Shown here: positions 36,803-46,868 of the stretch, in pieces | How positions within the stretch are numbered: position 1 is the first letter of the stretch | Layout: each line of letters opens with the position of its first letter | Assembly: GCA_003116975.1 (NCBI GenBank) | Contig: BGKB01000143.1 | Location: 1-64,000, forward strand | Source: Aurantiochytrium sp. KH105 | Lineage: Eukaryota; Sar; Bigyra; Thraustochytrida; Thraustochytriidae | Direction: 5' to 3' | DNA length: 64,000 nucleotides | The notes under the pieces: model-generated | What the model was told of the DNA's origin: nothing | Database searches by the model: none | The model's input: only the letters and a program-made list of their open reading frames with translations | Made by a program: the position numbers and the translations under genes

Positions 36803-39800
36803 AGTTCTTCATTTTCGCGATTGTGTCTCTGGCTGTCTTGCTGGTGTTGGTGTGAAACTTGTTGTTGTTGTTGTTGTTGCTGGTGCTGCTGGTGCCGCTG
36901 ATGTTGTTGGAGACGAATGCGAGAACTTCTCTCTGCGAGCGCGCTCGTTCTCGTCTCGTGAAGGGCCGGCACCTGCTGTTGCTGTTGTTGCTGATTCAAG
37001 TGCTGGAGATGCAGGTGGGCCTGTTGCATTGATGATGCCATGTCTTCCATGCTCCCGACAGTGTTTGCACTTTCTGTGTACGTGATCATGGGCGCAGAAA
37101 GGCGGCGCGCGCCCGATTCTCCGACGGCAGCAACGTTCTTGTTTGCCGTGCCGTCGTGCTTGGATGAGGGCAGAGATGGCTCCACTTCATTCTCTCCCCA
37201 AGGTATATCTGCGGATGACGTGGCTTTCATGTCTCGAGCTGCCAAACACTTTGGCACCGGGATCTTGCGCAAGCTATGAAATGGATGGAAACATCTCTTG
37301 CAGAGTGCAACGTGACACACGGAGCACCACTTGCTTGTCCCGCGACCGACACGATACTCGTGGTCCTTGCCAGAGGCACAGAGCCGACAGCAGATAGCAC
37401 AGCTCAAACGAGCGACGTCCTTGCCTTTGCGTGGCGGCGCATATACATGAAAATGTTGCAAACTCGAGTTGAGTCGCGTTCGAGAGCCCTCGACGGTGTT
37501 CGCCGCGTGAATGCGGTTGTATTTTGCGCCCTCTACGGCGACCAGACGCTGCGAGCCCTGGTGTTGAGACCCTCGTGATTGCGCGAGCGCAATTGCCGAA
37601 TCTTGTGACTGTTGCTGTTGTTGATGGTGGTACAAGCTCACCTCGTCGTGCGTTGTGTTAAGATCTTCATTCGCCGGAGGATCAAAATGACTGCCTTCGC
37701 CCGAACCATGCGCACCCCACAAGCTCGACTCAGTTTGATGTCGTTCCTGCGATGGCTGTGGTTGCTGCTGCTGCAAATGTGTGGCAGTCTGGCGCTCGCC
37801 CCCAGCGCTCGCCATGCCGGAACAGAGATCCAAGAGAAAACTTGAAAGCGGTCTGGATGTCTGCAGTTCGCGCTGCAGGTCCTTGTGGCTCTTTGTGACC
37901 ATGATCGCTTCGAATCTCGAAGCAAGAGCGTGTGTCCGCCACGCGTTAAAGGCTACCTGGAAACAGACAAGCGCAAGCTTTTGCATTGCTAAAGACTCTT
38001 CTCCGGAGAGACAATGCGCTACGAATCGAGTCATAAAAGCCTGAATTTCGCGATGCGGAGGTGCTGACGCGCTCAAAATGAGCTCCCAGAGCCCTGCGAC
38101 ACGAGGAACGAGTGAAAGTGACGTATGCGGGCTTTTGGGTTCGGAGTCCATTCGTAGGCGTTGCGCTCGCCAGAGTAAAACGCGCGTCTCGAAAGTGTAA
38201 AAGTCTCGGGCACCAGCGTACAAGTCCGTTCCGTCCTCGGCGCGGATCCTGGGGATGTCTGCTCTATTCACGCTCGTCCTCTGCTCAGGAAATGCAAACG
38301 GAAGATATTGGGTGGCTACATTGGCAATGCCTTCGAGAATGCGTGCGCGTGTGCTCTCACCTACGTGGACGAGGAGTATCGGGCGCTCCTCGGAGACGAG
38401 CAAGGCATACTGTGTTCCTGCAACTGCGCATTTGTGGCGAACACGAACTCGCGCTTTGTCAGACTTTACTGCGACACGAAACGTCTTGGAGTCATCATTG
38501 CAAACAAGAGATTTTTCGTTTGCCTGAAAGTATGACGGGTCAATAGCAAGCCTTCCGACGTGCTCCACAACAACACTCTCCCTGAGCAGTGATGGCGTAC
38601 CATCCAATGTGATACTAGCAAGCGTAAGGGCTGCAATTGCCGCGCAAGGCACCTTCGGTGACTCCACGAGGCCAAAATAGCGTGGTTGCTCTAGCTTCCA
38701 GCCACAAAGCTTCAAAGCTGCTTCCAGCTTGTCCGTCACCACAACAGCTTTGCTATCGAAAGGAGAACGATCGGTAGGAAACCAATGACGCATAGCGAGG
38801 CGGAAGAAGTTTTCGCGGGTCCTTTCATTTGGTGAATTAGGCACAACTTTTCGCCGCTTAAAGCGAGAATCTTGTTCCAAGTTCGAGTCCTGCCATGGAG
38901 TGAAATCTGGATGTTGCGAAGAAGAAGAAGTAGAAGACGTCGCGAGGTCTGCGGCGACATGCTCATCAATATGAAAGAGTCTTGCAAGAGCCCAGTCCGC
39001 GTTCTGGTCCCACGCAGCATCGGGCGTACTTAGCACACGCAGACCTTCCTGCACGATAAAAAGCGATTCCACTCCTCGACCTGCGCCATCCTGGTCACGC
39101 TTATAAGAAGTCTGACGAAAGCAAAGGCTCCAGTCAAGCAATGTTTGGCAGGGAAACCCAGTCCAGAAAAAATTTCCTCTTTGGACATGATGCACACCTT
39201 GCTGCTGTACTTCGATAAAAGCAGCATGGGCTTTGTCATCCGACGCAGTGCCCTCGCTTCCATTATTGACTCTGGACTCGGCGAAGAGCGCGCGGCAGCT
39301 GATACCTTGTCCAGAGGGCAAACCGACCGCTGGGCCACATTGCGTCAATGCGCTCGCATTCCTCCTCGTACTGCCGCTGTCAGAGCGCTTAACAAAGACT
39401 ATTTCCGCGTTCTCGAGAACGGGAACGTGCTCTGTGAGCTCCATCTGACCTTGAGACCCTATCGCGAAAATGATTTTCGGGAGCGATGCGCTCGACGCAG
39501 AGCTTTCTGCGGATTTGACAAAATCTACCAGAATAGAAAGACCCTCAGGTTGCGTGCGTTGGTCCGGAAAAAGTATCTGGGCCGAGAGAAGCAGCCCCGT
39601 TGAGCATGCAACACACATTTCAAGGTCGGGAGACCTGCTGGAACTATCCATGGCTTCAGCGCCCTCGCTGTCGCAACCTGAATGCCCTTTTTGTGCAGTA
39701 GAAAATCGTGATTTCTCAAGTGACGCAAATGACAGATTGACGTGCGCGAGCTGGTTTCTCCAGTGTGCTAGACATTGGGACTGAATGCTTTCCTCAAAGG

Positions 39801-40515
39801 CTGTCATCCTCGAAGCCTCGGCTCGGAACGCACTAGCGACCTTGGCGCAGGACTGAACCGGGTCGAAAGGAAGCTTTGCCAAAAGCCCAATTTGGTGAAG
39901 CGGTACATTCAGAGCTCCGACCAAGAAAACGGTGCACATAAATTCCTCGAGGTCTTGCGAGATCAGCATGCCAGCGGCGCGAACTGCTTCTGGAGATCGC
40001 TCCACAGTTGGCTCGAGATATGAACATGCGTTGGTGAAAAGATTGGGAGGCAGGCTGCACTGAAGAGCGAGCTCTGGCGTAATGACGGCTGTACTTTCGA
40101 GCCCAAGTCGTTCGCGCACGCGCTCCACATAGCCGCGAACCTCCGTCTGCATTTGGTTTCGAACAAGATCGTCGTCATCCGTATGGAGATTCACGGGAGC
40201 ACTTCGCATTACGATGGGTACATGTCTTTCAACCTGGTCTTGTATGCTTTCCACTGCTGAGTCGTTGGACGCAAGGACTGCCCATCCCGGTCGAACAGAG
40301 AGCCGCAAAGAGTTTTCACCGCTACCAGCAGCAACACCCTCAGCGATGTCGGGCGTTGCATTTGCTCTGCGCTGCACCTCCTGGATTGCGCCAAGTTCTT
40401 GCTGCAGCTCTTCGGACAAAAGGCTCGGAGATCTTGATTGGTCTTGGGCGCGGGATGCCTCCAGGTTATCATCAACCACAACAAAAGCCCCAAGCGTGTG
40501 CGTGACCTCGCTCAT
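36781..40515 (-). CDS. Unrecognised Gln-rich protein with a C-terminal zinc ribbon
   Basis: A 1244-residue frame starting MSEVTHTLGAFVVVDDN. Most of the protein is mixed helix and strand without a family I recognise. At about residues 1035-1085 it carries a treble Cys/His cluster (CAICCRLC, then WCSVCHVALCKRCFHPFHSL), in the style of the C-terminal zinc ribbons of piggyBac-like transposases and their domesticated relatives. The rest shows no transposase core, so it is treated as a host gene. From about 960 on it is rich in Gln, His and Ser, and the last 70 residues are almost pure Q/H runs. Such composition is common in nuclear regulators, but that is only inference. Its stop lies inside the 3' end of the neighbouring convergent gene. 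Confidence 0.75.
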   Translation of the reverse strand: MSEVTHTLGAFVVVDDNLEASRAQDQSRSPSLLSEELQQELGAIQEVQRRANATPDIAEGVAAGSGENSLRLSVRPGWAVLASNDSAVESIQDQVERHVPIVMRSAPVNLHTDDDDLVRNQMQTEVRGYVERVRERLGLESTAVITPELALQCSLPPNLFTNACSYLEPTVERSPEAVRAAGMLISQDLEEFMCTVFLVGALNVPLHQIGLLAKLPFDPVQSCAKVASAFRAEASRMTAFEESIQSQCLAHWRNQLAHVNLSFASLEKSRFSTAQKGHSGCDSEGAEAMDSSSRSPDLEMCVACSTGLLLSAQILFPDQRTQPEGLSILVDFVKSAESSASSASLPKIIFAIGSQGQMELTEHVPVLENAEIVFVKRSDSGSTRRNASALTQCGPAVGLPSGQGISCRALFAESRVNNGSEGTASDDKAHAAFIEVQQQGVHHVQRGNFFWTGFPCQTLLDWSLCFRQTSYKRDQDGAGRGVESLFIVQEGLRVLSTPDAAWDQNADWALARLFHIDEHVAADLATSSTSSSSQHPDFTPWQDSNLEQDSRFKRRKVVPNSPNERTRENFFRLAMRHWFPTDRSPFDSKAVVVTDKLEAALKLCGWKLEQPRYFGLVESPKVPCAAIAALTLASITLDGTPSLLRESVVVEHVGRLAIDPSYFQANEKSLVCNDDSKTFRVAVKSDKARVRVRHKCAVAGTQYALLVSEERPILLVHVGESTRARILEGIANVATQYLPFAFPEQRTSVNRADIPRIRAEDGTDLYAGARDFYTFETRVLLWRAQRLRMDSEPKSPHTSLSLVPRVAGLWELILSASAPPHREIQAFMTRFVAHCLSGEESLAMQKLALVCFQVAFNAWRTHALASRFEAIMVTKSHKDLQRELQTSRPLSSFLLDLCSGMASAGGERQTATHLQQQQPQPSQERHQTESSLWGAHGSGEGSHFDPPANEDLNTTHDEVSLYHHQQQQQSQDSAIALAQSRGSQHQGSQRLVAVEGAKYNRIHAANTVEGSRTRLNSSLQHFHVYAPPRKGKDVARLSCAICCRLCASGKDHEYRVGRGTSKWCSVCHVALCKRCFHPFHSLRKIPVPKCLAARDMKATSSADIPWGENEVEPSLPSSKHDGTANKNVAAVGESGARRLSAPMITYTESANTVGSMEDMASSMQQAHLHLQHLNQQQQQQQVPALHETRTSALAERSSRIRLQQHQRHQQHQQQQQQQQVSHQHQQDSQRHNRENEELYGTSSL

Positions 40516-40968
40516 GTCTTGTTCTTTCTTTGTCGACAGCCTGAGACCCGCGCTTTTTTTTTTGACAAAAGCTTGCCGGGCCAGCCCAAGCCACGCCAGG
40601 CCTTTAGGCCAGGCCGGGTCGCGCCGCGCCGTACCAGGCTGGGCTGGGCCGGAGCGGACCGGCTAGAGTCCCAGGCGCGCGCGCGGTGCGCGACTGGGGA
40701 CTCGGCCTTGGTCTCCGGCCAGGTCTGCCCGATCTAGCTCTCTAGTATCTACTGATTGGGCCTGCCAAATTCGACCTAACCACCACGGTGACTTGCCAAC
40801 CGCCATCGTGCAGAAGCAGAACGCGCTCGCCGGCGCGAGGCTGGCGCGGACGAGCACGCCTGTCTGCCTGGCGCGAGCGGAAGCCGCGGCCGGGACGCAG
40901 GAGCGTCGCGACCGCGAAACGCAGAGGCCTGCGCACCTTGCAGCGGAGAGAAGCTCGAACGTAAAAAG
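40516..40968. other. Divergent promoter region (Gln-rich gene and STIL)
   Basis: 453 bp between two start codons, GC-rich. A T-run on the plus strand at about 40555-40563 lies in the 5' UTR of the minus-strand gene, and GGCCAGGCC-type inverted units lie at about 40580-40615. No core promoter element is obvious. Confidence 0.45.
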
Positions 40969-43900
40969 ATGGCGTCGCGGCTCCCCAGACCGCGACTCGC
41001 AGCGACGCGACAAAGCGAGCACGCACGCGACGCCGGCGCGGGCCGTGTAAAAGCTGAGCAAGGTCATCGTGGGTGGGACGGTGCGCAAGAGGACGAGTCA
41101 GTAGAGCTGGCGTCTCATGCTGAGATGGAAAAACTCGGCAACGACGTCATGATGTGGGACGAGCCCGAGTCCATGACACCAACTCGGGTGGAGGATCGAG
41201 TACATGGTTTCCAGCAGCTCGATCCGAACACCAGCCGATCATCGACACGATCGAAACGATCGTTGCGCAAGGGATCGGCCCGCAAGTCTTCAGCGACAAA
41301 GCAGCGATCTAAAACAACGAAGAAAGGAGCCCCCGGCAGCACATCGCGCGCAAGACGCTCAGACCGCGGCCCGAACGTCAGCAAAAACACTTTCAACGAG
41401 ACGAGCTTGGTGGAGAATATGGCATCCTCGCATAATACGAGTCTGCGGCAGAGCTCAAGAAACAGCCCAGCCGAAGACGCTCTCGCTGTATTCCAAGACG
41501 TAGTTTTTCCGCCTTTGCGGACTGTCCTTTGGGACAGGACACCCCTGGGGGACTCTTGTGTCCTGGGTGCGGAAGCCCATGTACCAACATTGCGTTTCCG
41601 CCGAGCCACGCTGGCGTCTCTGTACAATGACGCCGCTGCCAAAACAGACTATTTTGGAAGCCTGGACTCGCGCAGACGCCGAGAGATTATCGCCTTGACG
41701 CGTGGTTTTCCCATGCAAGAGGACACGCCGACGCTCGCCGGCTATGCGGGACGGACTCTTGACTATGGCCCAGTCGGAGATTGGGTTGGTGGTGCCTGGG
41801 AAGCCACAATCCAAAGCTTTCACGCCACACCACGCGCGCGAAAAGCGGACGAGATGCGCATCTTTTGCGCGTATAAGCGCGCACTTGACGAAGAAATGGC
41901 CGAGGCGCACAAGCAGGTTTCGAGCGGCGGCTTTCAACATGCATTTGAAGCAAACACAGACCGCTCCCTCGGCGAAGGTGCAAGCTTCACCACAGACGAA
42001 TACACAGGGATTATTCGCAAAGCCGTCGAGAAATTTAGAACCAAGGGTCCTGCGGATCCGGTCCAGTATCTCGATGGCTATGCTGTCTGCAAAGCGCTTC
42101 CGGGAAATCGACTCGCAATGCGCGTGGAAGTGATCCTTCCCTCGATCTCGCTCGAGTTCACCCCAATCACTCCGCTTTCTATTCTTGGAACACCTTTGGC
42201 GCGACAGCTTGATCAATGGGCAAGCGCCGGTACAAAGATGGGTACTCAGGTCGACCCATCGGACCCGACCGCTTGCGGCTTTGTCACTTTGAATCAGACG
42301 CGAAAAGCTGTCTTTCTTCTCGAAGATGACCCTATGGCGTACGAGTTACCACTGGTGGGAATTTGGCTCCGTAGTGCTGCAGCGTCTGATCTTGGCCGCC
42401 ATCAGACGGCAGATTGGCAGACAATGTTGAATGGGCCGTTTCTCTGGTCTGTCTGTTTGCGCTACATCCACAATGACCGTATCAAAGAGAAGGTTTCGCC
42501 GCCTGAAGCTCCCTCCACTTTTCTCGTCGTCGTCTACCCACCGGGTTCGCCTTTGCCTCAGTTTTTGGAGTGCTCTTATTCTATGTTTCAAGATAAGGAG
42601 GCTTTGTCCAAGGTGGGAGTCGAGCCGCGGCCCTTTTTGCAACTTGAAACAGCCTTTGAGGTGGATGTGAGTATGATGGGGAGTCCACAGACTGGTCAGC
42701 GCGGAGATGCTGTCGATGCGAAATTCTATCATGTCGATGCTCTCTCCCGAAGACGATGCTTTCAGGATGCCTTTGACGAAATTGCGGGACGATGGCGCAA
42801 CGACGAGGAGCAAGCTGCTCAGGAATTGCGCGACTTCCATGAGTTGAGCTCCCATGAGCGCCAATCCTCTCCTTCCAATCAGCAGCATCACCAGCACCAC
42901 CACCATCGTCATCATCGTCAACGGCATCACTCCCGGGGAAGTGATGCGTCTTCACGTCCACCTTCGCCACCACATTCGACGCCGCCGCCGCCGCCACCTT
43001 CCTACGCGCCCCCGGGCGTGGCGACACGAGATCTTCGGCAACGCCAACAGCCACAGCAACAGCGAGGAGAAGAGTCAACCCAGTTTGGACATGTTTCCTC
43101 CATGTATTTCCGGCCGGACGCTGGTGACAATGGGAAGGAAGGTGGGCTTGCTGGTGCTGGTCAAGGTGCCTTTGGAGGCCTCTTTGATGATGAGGAAGAA
43201 TTTGGCTTTCGAGGTAACGAGACCATCAACGAGATGGACGAATTTCTTGGAATTGAGAGAGATCGGAGGGGGCGCGACGGATATGAGCATGACGACACCT
43301 TTGATTTTCCGGGACACGAACCGCCTGCTCAGCACACAATGTTATCGACCATATACGGTGCTAACTTGACACGTCTCAACGAAAGTATGGCGCCGTCATT
43401 TTCGCCTTTGCAAACTAGTCGCGCAAGTGAGACGCATGCTGGGCGCGGCGGGTCGTTGCGCGCGCGCAAAAATCCCCGCACGCACCGCGGAGAGGGGCCT
43501 TCGTACATGACGAGCTCGTTTGATACTTCTGCTCTTGGGCCATCGAATCAGTCCATGAGCTCTTCGCGAACAAGGCGATCCAAGACTCGCAGTCGCCAAT
43601 ATCAAAGCATGCTGACCGCGCAACAACAGCAGATTTCCTTGATGCAGCAACAGATTCTTGGCTTGCAAAAGCTCATGGAGGAACAAATACGTATCAATTC
43701 ATTGTCTCGCGCGCAGACGATCTCGCTTGCTGCGGAAACGGAGAAATCGGATTCGACCTCGAAACCAGAATCTGCCGTTTCGAAAGAAGAAAACACTGCG
43801 CGTGTCGCGGCTCCTGCTGTGGAAAAATCTAATCAAGATTTGGGAGAAAGTGCCACGGCGGTGTACCTTGCAGGTTTGCAGCAATACGATGAGGACGATG

Positions 43901-44643
43901 AGGAAGATGATGGCGAGGATGATGAGGACGAAGTGGAAGAGGAGGGAGAGAAGAGCGAGAGTACTGCCAAGAATAAAGATGACGGAAACACGAGCGGTCC
44001 GACAGACACGAATCGGGAAATGTCATCAAGTGAAGCTAAAGAGGGAAAAGCACCAGATTCGACGAGCGAAGAAAAGCATCGAAGTGGTGGCGAATCGCGA
44101 GATACGAGGCTGGGGCCTGCCGCGACGGCTGCAGCGTCGGCAAGTATGAGCGCACGACGCGAGGCTGCAAGCAAGGAAGAAGGCGTATTAAGCGTGCAAG
44201 AGCCGCCTTCTGTGGCATCGTCTTCGGGTGTTGGGTCTACGATGTTGCGCATCCCGTCGAATAGCACCGACAGCGCATCGGAACCGCCGAGCATCATACG
44301 CGAAGATCCTGACGCTGAGGATCCCCAAGTCAGCGCAACACAAAGTCAGGCACGTCCGTACCAGGGTGGGCCAATGGACCAAGCATCCATATCAAATATT
44401 TACGCCGAAATGGATACAGAGTTCGGTATTCCCCAAATTCGTGAAGTGGCCTTTTCCGGTGGTTCGCGGCGGCGCCGCCTGGACACGGGACATTCCGAGA
44501 GTAGTCGTCAATCGAACAGAGGAGCGAATGGCGTTCTACATGCCGCTTACGAAGATGAAGAGGATGAGGATGACGACGATGAGTGGCTTGCTGCTGTAGA
44601 GGCAAAATACCTCAAGCAGGCTCGGGAGTCTGGACGCACATGA
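40969..44643 (+). CDS. STIL: STIL/Ana2-family centriole duplication protein
   Basis: A 1224-residue protein starting at an ATG in the context AAAGATGG. Residues about 178-535 align with the STIL N-terminal domain: FPPLRTVLWDRTPLGD, LEFTPITPLSILGTPLARQL, GFVTLNQTRKAVFLLEDDP, YELPLVGIWL, LWSVCLRYI and FLVVVYPPG. Human STIL has matching stretches (ALWDSTPTGD, SLPLVGIWLS, CCLRYIF). A His-rich then Pro-rich linker follows (about 640-690), where metazoan STIL binds CPAP. A Gln/Leu coiled coil at about 878-910 (MLTAQQQQISLMQQQILGLQ) matches the position and style of the PLK4-binding coiled coil. A Glu/Asp-rich stretch and a short C-terminal helix (SISNIYAEMDTEFGIP, about 1139) follow; the helix might stand in for a STAN motif, but weakly. 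Known role: cartwheel assembly with SAS-6. Confidence 0.88.
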   Translation: MASRLPRPRLAATRQSEHARDAGAGRVKAEQGHRGWDGAQEDESVELASHAEMEKLGNDVMMWDEPESMTPTRVEDRVHGFQQLDPNTSRSSTRSKRSLRKGSARKSSATKQRSKTTKKGAPGSTSRARRSDRGPNVSKNTFNETSLVENMASSHNTSLRQSSRNSPAEDALAVFQDVVFPPLRTVLWDRTPLGDSCVLGAEAHVPTLRFRRATLASLYNDAAAKTDYFGSLDSRRRREIIALTRGFPMQEDTPTLAGYAGRTLDYGPVGDWVGGAWEATIQSFHATPRARKADEMRIFCAYKRALDEEMAEAHKQVSSGGFQHAFEANTDRSLGEGASFTTDEYTGIIRKAVEKFRTKGPADPVQYLDGYAVCKALPGNRLAMRVEVILPSISLEFTPITPLSILGTPLARQLDQWASAGTKMGTQVDPSDPTACGFVTLNQTRKAVFLLEDDPMAYELPLVGIWLRSAAASDLGRHQTADWQTMLNGPFLWSVCLRYIHNDRIKEKVSPPEAPSTFLVVVYPPGSPLPQFLECSYSMFQDKEALSKVGVEPRPFLQLETAFEVDVSMMGSPQTGQRGDAVDAKFYHVDALSRRRCFQDAFDEIAGRWRNDEEQAAQELRDFHELSSHERQSSPSNQQHHQHHHHRHHRQRHHSRGSDASSRPPSPPHSTPPPPPPSYAPPGVATRDLRQRQQPQQQRGEESTQFGHVSSMYFRPDAGDNGKEGGLAGAGQGAFGGLFDDEEEFGFRGNETINEMDEFLGIERDRRGRDGYEHDDTFDFPGHEPPAQHTMLSTIYGANLTRLNESMAPSFSPLQTSRASETHAGRGGSLRARKNPRTHRGEGPSYMTSSFDTSALGPSNQSMSSSRTRRSKTRSRQYQSMLTAQQQQISLMQQQILGLQKLMEEQIRINSLSRAQTISLAAETEKSDSTSKPESAVSKEENTARVAAPAVEKSNQDLGESATAVYLAGLQQYDEDDEEDDGEDDEDEVEEEGEKSESTAKNKDDGNTSGPTDTNREMSSSEAKEGKAPDSTSEEKHRSGGESRDTRLGPAATAAASASMSARREAASKEEGVLSVQEPPSVASSSGVGSTMLRIPSNSTDSASEPPSIIREDPDAEDPQVSATQSQARPYQGGPMDQASISNIYAEMDTEFGIPQIREVAFSGGSRRRRLDTGHSESSRQSNRGANGVLHAAYEDEEDEDDDDEWLAAVEAKYLKQARESGRT

Positions 44644-44859
44644 GTCGAGCAATACGCCATCAGATAGAGATAACTTTTGTTTTCTTATAAAGTTCTTTCT
44701 TGCACATTCGCAATTCAAATAGCAAAGGAGTTGATGGTGAATACTATCAAGCAAAATTAATCAAAGCAATTGGGCGTGCGAGAGCTCTCATCGTCAAAAG
44801 GAAAGAAAAAAAAAGAAGTAAAAAGCAGCCCAGACGTGTATGCTGGCAAAAGATCCATG
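44644..44859. other. Convergent spacer (STIL and KDEL protein)
   Basis: 216 bp AT-rich spacer between two 3' ends, with an A-rich run near 44803-44822. No gene. Confidence 0.5.
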
Positions 44860-46725
44860 CTAGAGCTCGTCCTTGAACACCATTTTACTGGGCTTCTTAT
44901 TTCTCCTTTGGTGCTCGTTGGCGTACTTTTCTGTGACGTGATCAGCGGGAAACTCGCCCTGACCCGGAATAGCCGAGTCTGCACTCCAATACGGCTGTAG
45001 CGCAGCGTACTCGGGCTTGCCAACGAAACCAACGCCAAAAATAAGGTCGACAACACTGAAGCGTCCCTCCTGGCGACTGATCTCAAGATCGAGACTACCC
45101 GCGCGTGCATCCGCCAGAATGGCCTTGATGCAGCGGAGAACCTGCCGTGTGGACAGATCCTCGCAGGGCACAACTGCAAGGAAGACATCCGTATTGACGG
45201 AAGATTGGACGTGCTTGCCGTGTGTCGCATACCGATCCTCCGTGATGCCCTCTGGGATGCTTGCATTCTTGTAGCAAAGGGAAACCATCAGGGCCTCTTG
45301 GCGATCGCCGACGCCAAGATCGCCCTCAATGCCTCCTTCGTACACTGGCACGATGGAGGCCATGAGGGCAATTTCTGCGTTCCGACTGGAAGCAATTCCG
45401 GACGTGCCATCATTATCGCTTGGCTGCTGGGACTGTTTCGCGAATCGACGAGCTTCGTTTTGTTGAAAGCTCATCACTGAACGCCATGTGGTAAGCGCAT
45501 GCTTCCAAAGCGTGCCCTCGGAGTCGACGACACCCATTTGCTTCACCATGAGAGCATAACGTTCGTAATCAATGTCTCCGCGATGCGCGGTAAGATCCTG
45601 TTCGTCATCTTCGTGAATATCCTCGCAAAACTCTGCTAGCGCTTCCATGTGATGCTCATCCTTGCCGTGAACGAGGTCTTGCTTGAAGCGCGGCCCGAGG
45701 ACAATGCGCGCAACCTGAAGGCATGCCTGGAGTGGAAGGCGCTCACGAGATTGGGGTTGATCGAATCGCTCAAGAATGTAATGAAGGGCTCCGGCGAGAT
45801 CACCCGCGACGCCGAAAGGATCGAGCTCGCGCAGAATATCCTCATTCCCAAAGTCGAACTCATGAAGGAAGCGCCAGTGTTTGGAGCTGTGGACGACATC
45901 GAAGACGTCCCAGACAATTTCCCCGTCTTCAATAAGGCTCATGGTAGCTCTACCCCATCCACCAAATGATTCTGGCACGCTTTGCCAAGGTCTTTGCTGG
46001 GACGCGGAGGCATGTTGGTCACGCCACCATGCCATGACGTCTGCATCATTTGGGTGCCAGCCGGCATAGCGGTAGATGATGGGACTAAGTTGACTGTGCT
46101 TTTGTTTGCGTAGGTCCGAAGCAAGCTTTGCGAGCTCGCTTCGCGCTTGGCGCGAGTGGTCCGGGTGCGCAAAGACACGAGATTCCCAGAGAACGAGGTA
46201 GCGTCCATGCTTGTTCTTTTCGAAAAGGCGAGGCACTTGTGCACGAGGAATTTCCTCGAGTGCCTTGCACTCGACCTCGCAGTGCCAAAGGGCGTCCATT
46301 GCCATGGCGTCGACAGGTTCTCGCTCATCAGAAGGTTCTTCGCTGGTGTGAGGGGCAGAAGACTCGTCGTTGTCTGCTGCAGCTCGCACCGTCTCTTCGT
46401 GTTCGTCGTCATTTTCGTCGCCTTCAGCTTGATGCTGAGCGGCGTACTGCCGATGAAGGTGCTCTAGCTCCGGCGGTAGGCAGGATTTCATGCACTCGCT
46501 CGCCACGAGCTCTTCGTGGACGAAGGCGGCAAGGTCCGGAAGTTCGCCGTTATCAATGCACGGCCACTCGAGCAGCTCGCACAACGCACGGTCTTTGAAG
46601 ACATCTCCAGGGCGCGCAGTCGCCGCCGTCGCCGCTGCCGCCACCCTCGTGAGCCGCGGAGCAAGCAGCGCGGCGAGCTGTAGGGTCAGCAGCGCCATGG
46701 CCGGGGCGCTACGTGTCCTTGGCAT
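44860..46725 (-). CDS. ER-lumen protein with signal peptide and C-terminal KDEL
   Basis: Starting at the ATG at 46725 (MPRTRSAPAMALLTLQLAAL) the product is 621 residues. The N-terminus is a clear signal peptide running to about residue 32, and the last residues are KPSKMVFKDEL followed by the stop, a canonical ER-retrieval signal. It should therefore be a soluble resident of the ER lumen. The mature part has Cys near the N-terminus (ALCELLEWPC, ECMKSCLPP, WHCEVECKAL), an acidic linker, and a helical body with Trp-rich patches (GWHPNDADVMAWWRDQ, GGWGRATMSL, HSSKHWRFLHEFDFG). I recognise no family. No thioredoxin CxxC or chaperone motif is present. The frame is open upstream to 47220, but that part is Ala-rich low complexity encoded by a CTG repeat. 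It is convergent with STIL, 216 bp away. Confidence 0.85.
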   Translation of the reverse strand: MPRTRSAPAMALLTLQLAALLAPRLTRVAAAATAATARPGDVFKDRALCELLEWPCIDNGELPDLAAFVHEELVASECMKSCLPPELEHLHRQYAAQHQAEGDENDDEHEETVRAAADNDESSAPHTSEEPSDEREPVDAMAMDALWHCEVECKALEEIPRAQVPRLFEKNKHGRYLVLWESRVFAHPDHSRQARSELAKLASDLRKQKHSQLSPIIYRYAGWHPNDADVMAWWRDQHASASQQRPWQSVPESFGGWGRATMSLIEDGEIVWDVFDVVHSSKHWRFLHEFDFGNEDILRELDPFGVAGDLAGALHYILERFDQPQSRERLPLQACLQVARIVLGPRFKQDLVHGKDEHHMEALAEFCEDIHEDDEQDLTAHRGDIDYERYALMVKQMGVVDSEGTLWKHALTTWRSVMSFQQNEARRFAKQSQQPSDNDGTSGIASSRNAEIALMASIVPVYEGGIEGDLGVGDRQEALMVSLCYKNASIPEGITEDRYATHGKHVQSSVNTDVFLAVVPCEDLSTRQVLRCIKAILADARAGSLDLEISRQEGRFSVVDLIFGVGFVGKPEYAALQPYWSADSAIPGQGEFPADHVTEKYANEHQRRNKKPSKMVFKDEL

Positions 46726-46801
46726 GGTCGCGCTTCGTTGTGGACTTGAACAAGGCAGGGGCCAACCAACGCCGTCGGCTACCGTGGCAAAAGCTGCCGT
46801 G

Positions 46802-46868
46802 GCTGCTGCTGCTGCTCCGGCTGTTACTGCTGCTGTTGCTGCTGCTGCTGCAGCGGCGGCGGCGGCAG
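46802..46868. repeat. (CTG)n-type triplet repeat
   Basis: Imperfect CTG/GCT triplets then CGG triplets, about 60-140 bp upstream of the KDEL-protein ATG on its minus strand. Probably in its 5' UTR. Confidence 0.88.

Noticed and set aside
36781-40515. Reading the zinc-ribbon gene as a piggyBac transposon
   Set aside because: There is no transposase core, no terminal repeat and no target-site duplication that I can see; only the ribbon is similar.
44374-44457. A STAN motif at the end of the STIL homologue
   Set aside because: The short helix SISNIYAEMDTEFGIP is in the right place but matches the known motif too weakly to call.
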